From contig CAVQDO010000009.1 of NCBI GenBank assembly GCA_963711255.1, positions 62,001 to 126,000 of the forward strand: a stretch of DNA of 64,000 bases. Reading direction: 5' to 3'. Below the pieces are notes generated by a model. The model saw only the letters and a program-made list of their open reading frames with translations, did no database searches and was not told where the DNA came from. The position numbers and the translations under genes were made by a program. This DNA comes from GCA-2746365 sp963711255. Lineage in GTDB: Bacteria > Pseudomonadota > Gammaproteobacteria > SZUA-229. Shown in pieces: positions 9,096-16,319 of the stretch; position 1 is the stretch's first letter; each line of letters starts with the position of its first letter.

Positions 9096-9746
9096 TTACA
9101 GCGGGCTACGGCAAAAACGATATATCGCGATTTCACCGAGCAAATTGGGAAACAGGCTCATCAACCAGCTTCCCTGCTTATGACTGTGATCAACAACCGT
9201 ACGCTGTAATATCTGTATGCCGTGGTTTTCACACAGCACTTCAAAATCATTTAGCGTACATAAATGCACATTAGGCGTATTGAACCACTGGTTAGGCAGG
9301 TTTTTTGTCACCGGCATTATGCCTTTAATACCTAACTGCAGACGGGCACTCCAGTGCGCCATGTTTGGAAAAGTAACAATGCCTTCACCCGCAACACGCA
9401 ACATTTCCCCGATCAGTAAATCAGGCTGCTCTGTCGCCTGCAGGGTTTGACTCATTATTACGTAATCAAAGCTATTATCGGCAAAGTAGGCCTTCAGGCC
9501 GTCATTCAAATCTGCCTGAATAACGTTAATTTTATTCTTTACGCAGTCTTCAATATTAAACGCGTTAATTTCAAGCCCATAACCGCGAACATTTCGATTA
9601 TCACGTAAATAGGCAAGCAGGGTACCGTCACCGCAACCCAGGTCAAGAACCCGGGCATCGGCCTTTATCCACTTTGCAATAATGGCCAGATCTGCACGCA
9701 ATTTGCCGTCCTGAACAACGGGTGGCGGTTGAAAATGATGGCTCAC
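9096..9746 (-). CDS. metW: MetW methionine biosynthesis protein
   Basis: Class I SAM-dependent methyltransferase-like protein that acts with MetX in the acylhomoserine route to methionine. The 216-residue product has the SAM-binding motif RVLDLGCGDGTLLAYL (about 34-49), the acidic end of strand 2 (YGLEINAFN) and the MetW-specific MSQTLQATEQPDLLIGEMLRV region. Its start overlaps the end of metX by four bases (ATGA), showing a metX-metW operon. In many gammaproteobacteria this pair sits near proC-yggT; here the gspC-F block separates them. Confidence 0.95.
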   Translation of the reverse strand: MSHHFQPPPVVQDGKLRADLAIIAKWIKADARVLDLGCGDGTLLAYLRDNRNVRGYGLEINAFNIEDCVKNKINVIQADLNDGLKAYFADNSFDYVIMSQTLQATEQPDLLIGEMLRVAGEGIVTFPNMAHWSARLQLGIKGIMPVTKNLPNQWFNTPNVHLCTLNDFEVLCENHGIQILQRTVVDHSHKQGSWLMSLFPNLLGEIAIYRFCRSPL

Positions 9747-10888
9747 GTTAATTCCTCAGCAATGTTTTTCATGTGCGAAGTCAGGACATTCATATAATGC
9801 GGTATTGGAATCAAAAAAGCATCATGCCCCTGGTTTGCTTCTATTTCGACATAACTGACCTGCTTTTCAGCCTGCAATAATGCTTTTACTATTTCCCGTG
9901 AGCGTTCAGGGGCAAACCGCCAGTCCGAGGTAAACGACACCACGAAAAAATCAGCGCTGGTCTGTTTCAGCGCAAGCGAAAGATCATCATCGAATTCACC
10001 AGCCGGGTCAAAATAGTCCAGCGACTTGGTCATCAACAGGTAGGTGTTTGCATCAAAACGGTCAACAAAGGAACTGCCCTGGTATCGCAAATAACTTTCC
10101 ACCTGGAAATCCACATCAAAACCAAAGTTGAGTTTGCCTTCTCTCAGCTCGCGGCCAAACTTGTGCCGCATCGCATCATCAGATAAATAGGTAATGTGAC
10201 CCAGCATCCTCGCCAGCATCAGGCCACGTCGCGGCACTGTATTTTTTTCCAGGTAATGCCCTTCACAAAAATCAGGGTCAGACATAATGGACTGCCGCGC
10301 CACTTCATTAAAGGCTATGTTCTGTGCAGACAGTTTAGGGGCCGCGGCGATAACGACTGCGTGCTTCAGGGTATCGGGGTAATCGATAGACCATTGCAGC
10401 ACCTGCATACCACCAAGACTGCCGCCAATAACAGCGCACCATTGTGAAATATTCAGCCAGCGCATGAACCGGTACTGACATTCCACCCAGTCTTTCACCG
10501 TAACAATAGGGAAATCGGGCCCCCAGTATTTTCCTGTTTCAGGGTTAATGGTATTCGGGCCGCTAGAACCTTTACAGCCGCCCAGGTTATTAATTGAAAC
10601 CACGAAAAATTGACGCGTATCAAACGGTTTGCCCGGGCCTATCGCACTTTCCCACCAGCCCGGCTTTTTATCATCCATCGAATAGTAGCCGGCTGCGTGC
10701 TGATCGCCCGATAAAGCATGGCAGATTAAGATGGCATTACTGGCATCCGCATTAAGCTCACCATAAGTTTCATACGCAATATCATATTGCGATAGCGTCT
10801 TTTTGCATTCCAGCGTTAATGCTTCTGAAAAATGGGCTACTTTCGTTTCAACAATTCCAACAGAATCGTCTGCTATGGTTTCAGGCAT
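9743..10888 (-). CDS. metX: Homoserine O-acyltransferase MetX
   Basis: Alpha/beta-hydrolase-fold enzyme that acylates homoserine at the start of methionine synthesis. The 381-residue length fits the family. Motifs seen: HALSGDQHAAG (about 58-68), the nucleophile elbow GGSLGGMQ with Ser near 157, the catalytic Asp in FTSDWRF, and the catalytic His in NQGHDAFL near the C-terminus. Gammaproteobacterial MetX proteins often use succinyl-CoA rather than acetyl-CoA; I cannot decide the acyl donor by eye. It is translationally coupled to metW. I recognise no SAM riboswitch in the 200-base upstream region. Confidence 0.95.
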   Translation of the reverse strand: MPETIADDSVGIVETKVAHFSEALTLECKKTLSQYDIAYETYGELNADASNAILICHALSGDQHAAGYYSMDDKKPGWWESAIGPGKPFDTRQFFVVSINNLGGCKGSSGPNTINPETGKYWGPDFPIVTVKDWVECQYRFMRWLNISQWCAVIGGSLGGMQVLQWSIDYPDTLKHAVVIAAAPKLSAQNIAFNEVARQSIMSDPDFCEGHYLEKNTVPRRGLMLARMLGHITYLSDDAMRHKFGRELREGKLNFGFDVDFQVESYLRYQGSSFVDRFDANTYLLMTKSLDYFDPAGEFDDDLSLALKQTSADFFVVSFTSDWRFAPERSREIVKALLQAEKQVSYVEIEANQGHDAFLIPIPHYMNVLTSHMKNIAEELT

Positions 10889-11092
10889 GTATTTTTAATA
10901 AGTGGGTTTGAATCGTGATTATCATTAGTCGCAGTGTAATTTGTGCACTTCAAAGATGCAATCTATAACCACTGCTTAGGTCATGAACTGACAGACCATG
11001 AACAGGCAAATATTAGAAGAGATATTAACTTATTTAAGGTGTCGACTGAACATTAAAGAGACAGAAGAATTAATGATGACTCATGAATGGCA

Positions 11093-11413
11093 TCACTTCA
11101 TATTTAGCGCAGGCGAAAAATTAACGATCAAGTCCATCTGTTTTGCATAGCGCCTGGCAATAACCGGCTCAATATGTACCCCGATGTGTGTTTTACCTGC
11201 GCGCTCAAAAGCCGGTAACAACGGGTGACTGCATAAATGCGGACTCAGTTCCCCAGTGCGGCCAATATACAATATTGAATAACCAATCCGGTCACGGCGA
11301 AGAACCGTATAAATAGCACCATAGGAAATCAGTGGTGTCCCCCAGGGGTAAATAGTAAATACATACGGGTTACGTGTTGCCCCGGACAAAATGATTGTTT
11401 TCCCTTTTTCCAT
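11093..11413 (-). CDS. GIY-YIG-like small protein
   Basis: The 106-residue product resembles small GIY-YIG nuclease-family proteins. A GAIYTVLRR strand, then LYIGRTGELSPHL, matches the GIY and YIG strands and the following Arg; a His-containing segment (AGKTHIGVHIEP), an Arg-rich helix and a terminal NFSPALN resemble the usual end of that domain. The usual GIY strand is degenerate (AIY), and a clear catalytic Glu is less obvious, so activity is unsure. The ATG at 11413 is chosen because AAGGAA lies seven bases upstream; an ATG nine bases earlier is possible. It is a lone gene between metX and the HTH regulator. Function is unknown. Confidence 0.65.
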   Translation of the reverse strand: MEKGKTIILSGATRNPYVFTIYPWGTPLISYGAIYTVLRRDRIGYSILYIGRTGELSPHLCSHPLLPAFERAGKTHIGVHIEPVIARRYAKQMDLIVNFSPALNMK

Positions 11414-11691
11414 TTGCTGCATTCCTTTTCCGCTCCCATAAGCTGCGGGCGCTAATCACTATCACTGGCTACATTTCACTCTGGCTCATATACTCACTTG
11501 CCCCTGCCTGAGAATCTCACCTTAATGAATTATTACACCCCGCCTGTTACCACATTAAACATCGCACAACTGGTTTTTAACATCTAAAGCCGGCTAAAGG
11601 GGCAGATGACCACCCATTTTTTCAGGAGTTTTGCTATGATGCCCGCTAAGTATGCCCATGTTATCTTTTTTAGACAAAACACTAATATTGG
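11414..11691. other. Intergenic region with a possible extended -10 promoter
   Basis: About 340 bases separate the GIY-YIG-like gene from the HTH gene. The notable part is TGCTATGAT at 11632-11640, which looks like an extended -10 element reading right, toward the HTH gene. The same bases could be read as a start: AGGAG at 11623-11627 precedes ATGATG at 11636, opening a 21-codon frame that ends inside the downstream palindrome. Either reading is tentative. No other structure is evident. Confidence 0.35.
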
Positions 11692-11740
11692 CGCTCAATA
11701 AATTGAGCGTTTCAGTTATTTTTAACATTTTTGCTCAATT
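11692..11740. promoter_or_regulatory. Palindromic operator upstream of the HTH regulator
   Basis: CGCTCAAT-AA-ATTGAGCG is a perfect 18-base palindrome at 11692-11709. A further half-site, GCTCAATT, recurs at 11733-11740, about 20 bases before the ATG of the HTH gene. Repeated GCTCAAT words just upstream of a phage-type HTH gene are the expected form of an autoregulatory operator. Binding is inferred; no experiment or motif search supports it here. Confidence 0.6.
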
Positions 11741-11759
11741 TAATTAACAAGTCAACACA

Positions 11760-12282
11760 ATGTGTGAAAATAAACTAACAGGTCGATTAAAGGAAGAAAT
11801 AGAGAAGCTGAAAGGCGGTGTTACCGAGGCAGCCAGTCATCTCAACAAATCACGAAATACGATATACAACTGGATGGAGAAGGGAAACGCACCGATTGAT
11901 CAGCTGGAAAAACTCACTGAGATCGGCGTTGACATCCAGTACATATTAACCGGCATTACCACCGCTGAATTTAATAACGCATTAAATAACGTCAGGGCTA
12001 TCAATGAAACCACTGGCAGTTATAAGCAGAACACACTCGATAGCAGGCTTAATGCCATACTCAGCGACTATATTCATAATGACAACCTGATTCTTATCAA
12101 CCAGTTACTTAATCAGGCATTAACTCATAAAAAGGTGACAATTGACTGCAAACACCCGGCCTGGACTGCTTGCCGCCGCATTAAAAGGCTACGATCAACT
12201 GGCCATGAGCGGGCGCACGCAACAATTTGCTGAGCTACTCGAAAAACTGATCAATGAAACACTGGCTGAAAATAATTCCTGA
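11760..12282 (+). CDS. Phage-repressor-like HTH regulator, probably frameshifted near its end
   Basis: The N-terminal 65 residues form a helix-turn-helix of the XRE/CI type (TEAASHLNKSRNTIYNWMEK, then IDQLEKLTEIGVDIQYILTG), suggesting a DNA-binding repressor. The annotated frame would end at 12233 with a 157-residue product, but its last 25 residues (Arg/His/Cys-rich) look like out-of-frame sequence. The +1 frame, open from 12139, reads ALKGYDQLAMSGRTQQFAEL then LEKLINETLAENNS and stops at 12282; this is helical and protein-like. A one-base change between 12139 and about 12170 is the simplest explanation. The adjacent palindrome suggests autoregulation. Confidence 0.7.
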
Positions 12283-12323
12283 GTTATTTCACCCTGATCA
12301 GCAGCGCTTTTACTGAAAAAGCT

Positions 12324-12953
12324 TCACTTGATGGCTTTAAAGCGGGCAACAAGCTCCGCCACAAACCACACAATAATACCGCCAATAGCGCCCAGTAAAT
12401 GCGCTTCTGTCAGCACCCGACCGCCCGCCATCTCTTCTGATCCGGGCAAGGCGCCATTGAAAAACTCCCAGGCCAGTTTACCTAGCAGTACTACCACCAG
12501 CACATAACCACTGGCCGGATAATGCCGTATTTCTCGCAGGGCGCCAAATAAAAACAGGCCATGCAGTACACCCGACAGGCCGACATAGGAACGCACATCC
12601 GTCAGCCACCACCAGAGCCCTGTATTAATTATGAAAATAGAAACCAGGATCACGCTAATCCAAAGCCAGACACTGGCATAGGCACTAAAGAAAAAAGCCA
12701 CTATCGCAAGCCCGGCCATATTGAGGAACCAGTGTGACCAGTTCAAATGTACAATATGCCCGCTCAGCATCAGCCACAGCTCGCCGTGCTCAACCAGTTC
12801 CCGCTTAAAACGCCAGCTATCCACCCAGTCAAACGCCTGTAAGATAAATGATGTAAAAAATAGAATCAGCCAGAGAATATGGCTGGCATGAAATTTATAT
12901 TGAAACTTTAATTGTCTGGATGCTGTCATTATCGTAGGCAGTAAGCCCTTCAT
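12324..12953 (-). CDS. Rhombosortase-type rhomboid protease
   Basis: Six-helix intramembrane serine protease of the rhomboid family. The 209-residue product has the HxxxN motif in WSHWFLNMAGL (His74, Asn78), the catalytic serine in YVGLSGVLHG (Ser127) and the partner histidine in LTEAHLLGAIGG (His185). The GLSGVLHG form and small size match rhombosortases, which cut the C-terminal GlyGly-CTERM sorting signal of secreted proteins. That assignment is by motif recognition. It is divergent from gspG, with about 130 bases between, and known GlyGly-CTERM cargo can travel by the T2SS. No GlyGly-CTERM substrate is visible in this window. Confidence 0.8.
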   Translation of the reverse strand: MKGLLPTIMTASRQLKFQYKFHASHILWLILFFTSFILQAFDWVDSWRFKRELVEHGELWLMLSGHIVHLNWSHWFLNMAGLAIVAFFFSAYASVWLWISVILVSIFIINTGLWWWLTDVRSYVGLSGVLHGLFLFGALREIRHYPASGYVLVVVLLGKLAWEFFNGALPGSEEMAGGRVLTEAHLLGAIGGIIVWFVAELVARFKAIK

Positions 12954-13080
12954 TTGATATTATTTTGCGATTGTATTGACTAATTTCGCTACAGGCCGAA
13001 AGATAGTTCAAGTTTAAACTGTTTAAACCGTGCTTAGCTTAATAGTTCGGCACTTAATAATGGAGTTAATGGAGTTTTTT

Positions 13081-13560
13081 GTGTTTTATAAAATTAAAGA
13101 GTCAAAATCAACTGTAAAGTCAGTCCCGGCGAAATTAACAAAACAGTCTGGCTTCACCCTGATTGAGATCATGGTGGTTGTGGTCATCATTGGTATTTTA
13201 GCCAGTGTTGTTGTACCGCGTATTATGGATAATCCCGATAAAGCACGTGTTGCCAAAGCCAAAAACGATATTCGGGCACTGGAAAGTGCTCTCGATATTT
13301 ATCGCCTGGACAATTATGTCTATCCAACAACAGACCAGGGGCTTGAGTCGCTGGTCAGCCAGCCCACTTCCGCGCCTGAGCCACCAAACTGGAAACAGGG
13401 CGGCTACATTAAAAAGCTGAACAAGGATCCCTGGGGTTATGATTACCTGTACCTGAACCCGGGTGAGTACGGCGAAATCGACATTTACTCGTTGGGTGCA
13501 GACAATGCACCGGATGGAGAAGGACCAAATGCAGACATTGGCTCATGGGACCCCGGTTAG
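13081..13560 (+). CDS. gspG: Major pseudopilin GspG
   Basis: Main subunit of the T2SS pseudopilus. The mature protein starts at the prepilin peptidase site SG/FTLIEIMVVVVIIGILASVVVP, and the C-terminal part has the GspG hallmarks DNYVYPTTDQGLESLV, NKDPWGYDYLY and DIYSLGADNAPDGEGPNADIGSW, which form the calcium site. The start is uncertain: GTG at 13081 has GGAG six bases upstream and gives 159 residues; ATG at 13069 and 13060 and GTG at 13030 are in frame but have poorer spacing. Even the shortest form has an unusually long, basic leader of about 24 residues. Confidence 0.96.
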   Translation: MFYKIKESKSTVKSVPAKLTKQSGFTLIEIMVVVVIIGILASVVVPRIMDNPDKARVAKAKNDIRALESALDIYRLDNYVYPTTDQGLESLVSQPTSAPEPPNWKQGGYIKKLNKDPWGYDYLYLNPGEYGEIDIYSLGADNAPDGEGPNADIGSWDPG

Positions 13561-13603
13561 AATCAGGATTTAACGCACAACACCAAAGCAAGCCGCATAA
13601 CAC

Positions 13604-14230
13604 ATGATGGCTTTACAGTTTCCCGTGCAGCAGCCCGGACGAGCACGGGGTTTTACCCTGTTCGAGCTGCTCATTGTCATTGTTATCGTCGCCATTTTAT
13701 TCACCTATACCACGCTGGCGATTCGTGGCAACTCCCCGGAAGACCTGATTAAAGAGGAGGCTCACCGGCTGGAAAAACTGGTTGAACTGGCCCTTGAAGA
13801 GTCCGTTCTGCGCGGCGAAGAATACGCCATGGAAATTAACCAGCACAGTTACCGCTTTCTGCACTTTGTCGACAACCAGTGGCTGCCGCTTGAACAGGAC
13901 AAAATCCTTCGTCAACGCGAGTTACCTAATGACATGGAACTGGACATGCGGCTGGAAGATACAGAAATCATCATAAACCCGGGCTCGGATTTAATGTCCA
14001 AAGATATGCTGGACTTTAATAACGATTCGGATACGGAGGCTTATACCGATGACGACAGTACTGCGGAAGAAGAGGATGAAACCAAAGCCCAACCGCAAAT
14101 ATTTTTATTATCCAGTGGTGAAATTACACCAGAATTTGATATACGTTTTTATATATTAGGCGTCGAGGCGAGTTACCTGGTCAAAGGCTATTTTGATGGC
14201 CGCCTCGAAACCGAACTCAGTGATTTATAG
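13604..14230 (+). CDS. gspH: Minor pseudopilin GspH
   Basis: Minor pseudopilin of the T2SS. The prepilin site is RG/FTLFELLIVIVIVAILFTY, following a 15-residue leader. The body begins with the usual long helix (EEAHRLEKLVELALEESVLRGEEYAM). An acidic stretch around residues 127-160 (rich in Asp, Glu, Ser and Thr, with TEAYTDDDSTAEEEDE) interrupts the C-terminal sheet and makes the protein longer than typical GspH (about 160-190 residues). It follows gspG by 43 bases and precedes gspI by 24. Confidence 0.93.
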   Translation: MMALQFPVQQPGRARGFTLFELLIVIVIVAILFTYTTLAIRGNSPEDLIKEEAHRLEKLVELALEESVLRGEEYAMEINQHSYRFLHFVDNQWLPLEQDKILRQRELPNDMELDMRLEDTEIIINPGSDLMSKDMLDFNNDSDTEAYTDDDSTAEEEDETKAQPQIFLLSSGEITPEFDIRFYILGVEASYLVKGYFDGRLETELSDL

Positions 14231-14254
14231 CGTATCGATTACTGCCAGCACAAG

Positions 14255-14626
14255 ATGAAAAACACGACGACACAAACCGGCTTCACCCTGATCGAGGTCA
14301 TGGTCGCGCTGACCATTATCGCGATATCACTTGGCGCACTGCTCAGCAGCTCTGGCACGCAGGCTAATAGCGCCGGCTACCTAAAACAGAAAACACTGGC
14401 GCACTGGGTTGCCACAAACGAACTCACACAGCTGCGAGTAGCAAAGGAGTTTCCCGATATTGGCGATAAAAAAGGCAGCACAACAATGGCCGGCAATGAA
14501 TGGTACTGGAGCCGCACCACCAAGGAAACTGAAGACAAAGATGCTCGGCAGGTTACCTTCAAACTGTTTTCAGACAAAGACTACGAAAACAACCTGACCT
14601 CACTGACCGGTTATGCCACGCGTTAA
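14255..14626 (+). CDS. gspI: Minor pseudopilin GspI
   Basis: Minor pseudopilin that forms the pseudopilus tip complex with GspJ and GspK. The 123-residue product has the cleavage site TG/FTLIEVMVALTIIAISLGAL after an eight-residue leader, then the conserved HWVATNELTQLR region that identifies GspI. Length is normal. Its end overlaps the start of gspJ by 14 bases, so the two are likely translated together. Confidence 0.95.
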   Translation: MKNTTTQTGFTLIEVMVALTIIAISLGALLSSSGTQANSAGYLKQKTLAHWVATNELTQLRVAKEFPDIGDKKGSTTMAGNEWYWSRTTKETEDKDARQVTFKLFSDKDYENNLTSLTGYATR

Positions 14627-15245
14627 TAACAAACACAGCATCATTCAGCAACAGGGGTTTACCTTGCTGGAACTGCTCATTGCCAGTGTTATTTTTGCCG
14701 TCATGGCACTCATGGCCTATGGCGGGCTGGATAACGTCATCGACAATAGCCAGGCTTCCCAGCAGGCACTAACACGTTTGCAACAGGTACAGAAAAGCAT
14801 ACTGGTGCTAGATCGGGATTTTTCACAAATATTAAAACGTGCTATTCGTGATGAGTACGGCAATACACAGCCCTATCTAAGCGCCGGCGAAAACATTGAT
14901 CAACTGGTCGAGTTCTCACGCGGCGGCCGCGTCAACCCGGCAAACCTGTTACGCAGTTCTCTGCTGCGTGTTGCCTACCAGTTTGAAGATGAAAAACTCA
15001 TTCGTCTGCAATGGCCGCAAATGGATCGAACCCAGGAAATAGAAGCCAGGAAAACAACACTGCTGGATAATATTGAAAGTGTCACCGTGCGCTTTCTTGA
15101 TCAGGACGGCAAATGGCAGGAGCAATGGCCACCATTAAATACAGTGAGCCCGGCAGACGGTGAGGTAACAGAACTATTTGCTATTGAAGTAGTACTGGAA
15201 TTACAGGACTGGGGCGATATCCGACGCCTCTATGCGATGAATTAA
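14613..15245 (+). CDS. gspJ: Minor pseudopilin GspJ
   Basis: Minor pseudopilin of the T2SS tip. The 210-residue product has the prepilin site QG/FTLLELLIASVIFAVMAL after a 15-residue leader, the GGLDNVIDN turn, the VLDRDFSQILKRAIRDEYG region and a GspJ-typical C-terminal domain (ESVTVRFLDQDGKWQEQWP). It overlaps gspI and ends two bases before the first possible start of gspK. Confidence 0.95.
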   Translation: MPRVNNKHSIIQQQGFTLLELLIASVIFAVMALMAYGGLDNVIDNSQASQQALTRLQQVQKSILVLDRDFSQILKRAIRDEYGNTQPYLSAGENIDQLVEFSRGGRVNPANLLRSSLLRVAYQFEDEKLIRLQWPQMDRTQEIEARKTTLLDNIESVTVRFLDQDGKWQEQWPPLNTVSPADGEVTELFAIEVVLELQDWGDIRRLYAMN

Positions 15246-15247
15246 TA

Positions 15248-16255
15248 GTGTTAAACATGTATCAGTCCAGAATTCATTTTTCAAAATCAACAAAACCGAA
15301 TGCATGCATGCGTCACGGCAAACCATTGCGCAGGCAAAAAGGTGTCGCCATTATTACAGCCTTGCTGATCGTTACTATCGCGACCACTATCAGCATTTCC
15401 ATCAGCACCCGGCTACAGCTGGATGTACGACGCACCGGCAACCTGATCGCGCTGGACCAGGCGCAATTTTACCTGCTGGCAGCAGAAGAATGGTCGCAAA
15501 GAATATTGCGCCAGGACAAGGAAGACAGCACTATTGATGCTCTTAACGAAAACTGGGCCGTCGAGCTACCACCTATTCCCGTTGATGGCGGCTCTATCCA
15601 GGGAACATTGACCGACCTGCATGCCTGCCTCAATATTAATACACTGGTTAAAGACAGCACGGTTAATGCTGTGTTGCAGGAACGGCTATCACAGCTGTTT
15701 AAAAACTTCGAGGTCGAAGGTAATCCAGTCCCTGCCATCATCGACTGGATTGATAACAACCTGGAAACAACCAGCCCGGGCGGCGCTGAAGACGGCCATT
15801 ACCTCAACCTTGAAAAGCCTTACCGCACGGCGAACTCTCCACTGTATAGCGTAACTGAATTACGCCTGATCAAAGGCTTTGAAGACGGCGAAGCATATCA
15901 ACGCGTGAAGAAGCATTTATGCGCCTATGGCATAAGCGCCGAGACCCCGATCAACGTCAACACGGCCAGCGCTGAAGTGCTACAATCCCTGTCTGCAGAT
16001 ATGACAGATACCCTGGCAAAAGATATTTTAGACAGGCGCGAGGAAGAACCCTTCAATGACATTGGTGAGTTCACCAGTTTTGCCAAGCTAGGCACTATAA
16101 TCAAGAACACTGAAGATCTGTCTACCAGCAGTGATTACTTTTTACTGAGAACGCAGGCAGTCATTGGCCAGGCCAACAAAATTATGTACAGCGTCATTTT
16201 CAGGGATGGTGAAGGTAAAACAGAAATCATTTCTCGCACACAGCGAACCCTGTAA
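15248..16255 (+). CDS. gspK: Minor pseudopilin GspK
   Basis: Largest minor pseudopilin, thought to cap the pseudopilus. The 335-residue product shows the atypical GspK prepilin site KG/VAIITALLIVTIATTISI and the globular head with the helix-hairpin-helix-like T2SSK domain (INVNTASAEVLQSLSADMTDTLAKDIL), an ILDRREEEPFNDI segment and an N-proximal HACLNINTLV motif. The lack of Glu at +5 is normal for GspK. The start is unclear: GTG at 15248, ATG at 15257 and ATG at 15308 all fit; the last would give the usual short leader. Confidence 0.94.
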   Translation: MLNMYQSRIHFSKSTKPNACMRHGKPLRRQKGVAIITALLIVTIATTISISISTRLQLDVRRTGNLIALDQAQFYLLAAEEWSQRILRQDKEDSTIDALNENWAVELPPIPVDGGSIQGTLTDLHACLNINTLVKDSTVNAVLQERLSQLFKNFEVEGNPVPAIIDWIDNNLETTSPGGAEDGHYLNLEKPYRTANSPLYSVTELRLIKGFEDGEAYQRVKKHLCAYGISAETPINVNTASAEVLQSLSADMTDTLAKDILDRREEEPFNDIGEFTSFAKLGTIIKNTEDLSTSSDYFLLRTQAVIGQANKIMYSVIFRDGEGKTEIISRTQRTL

Positions 16256-16319
16256 CAATACTGGCATATAATTGTTTGATAGCAGATAGATTATAACCAC
16301 ACAGATTGAGAATTAAACA

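Noticed and set aside
10889..11092. Possible SAM riboswitch upstream of metX
   Set aside because: I looked for the conserved helices and found no recognisable SAM-I, SAM-II or SAH pattern in this 200-base region.
10998..11150. A 50-codon plus-strand frame (MNRQILEEILTYLRCRLNIK and onward) overlapping the end of the GIY-YIG-like gene
   Set aside because: The first half looks protein-like, but there is no clear ribosome site, and the second half is antisense to a better-supported gene.
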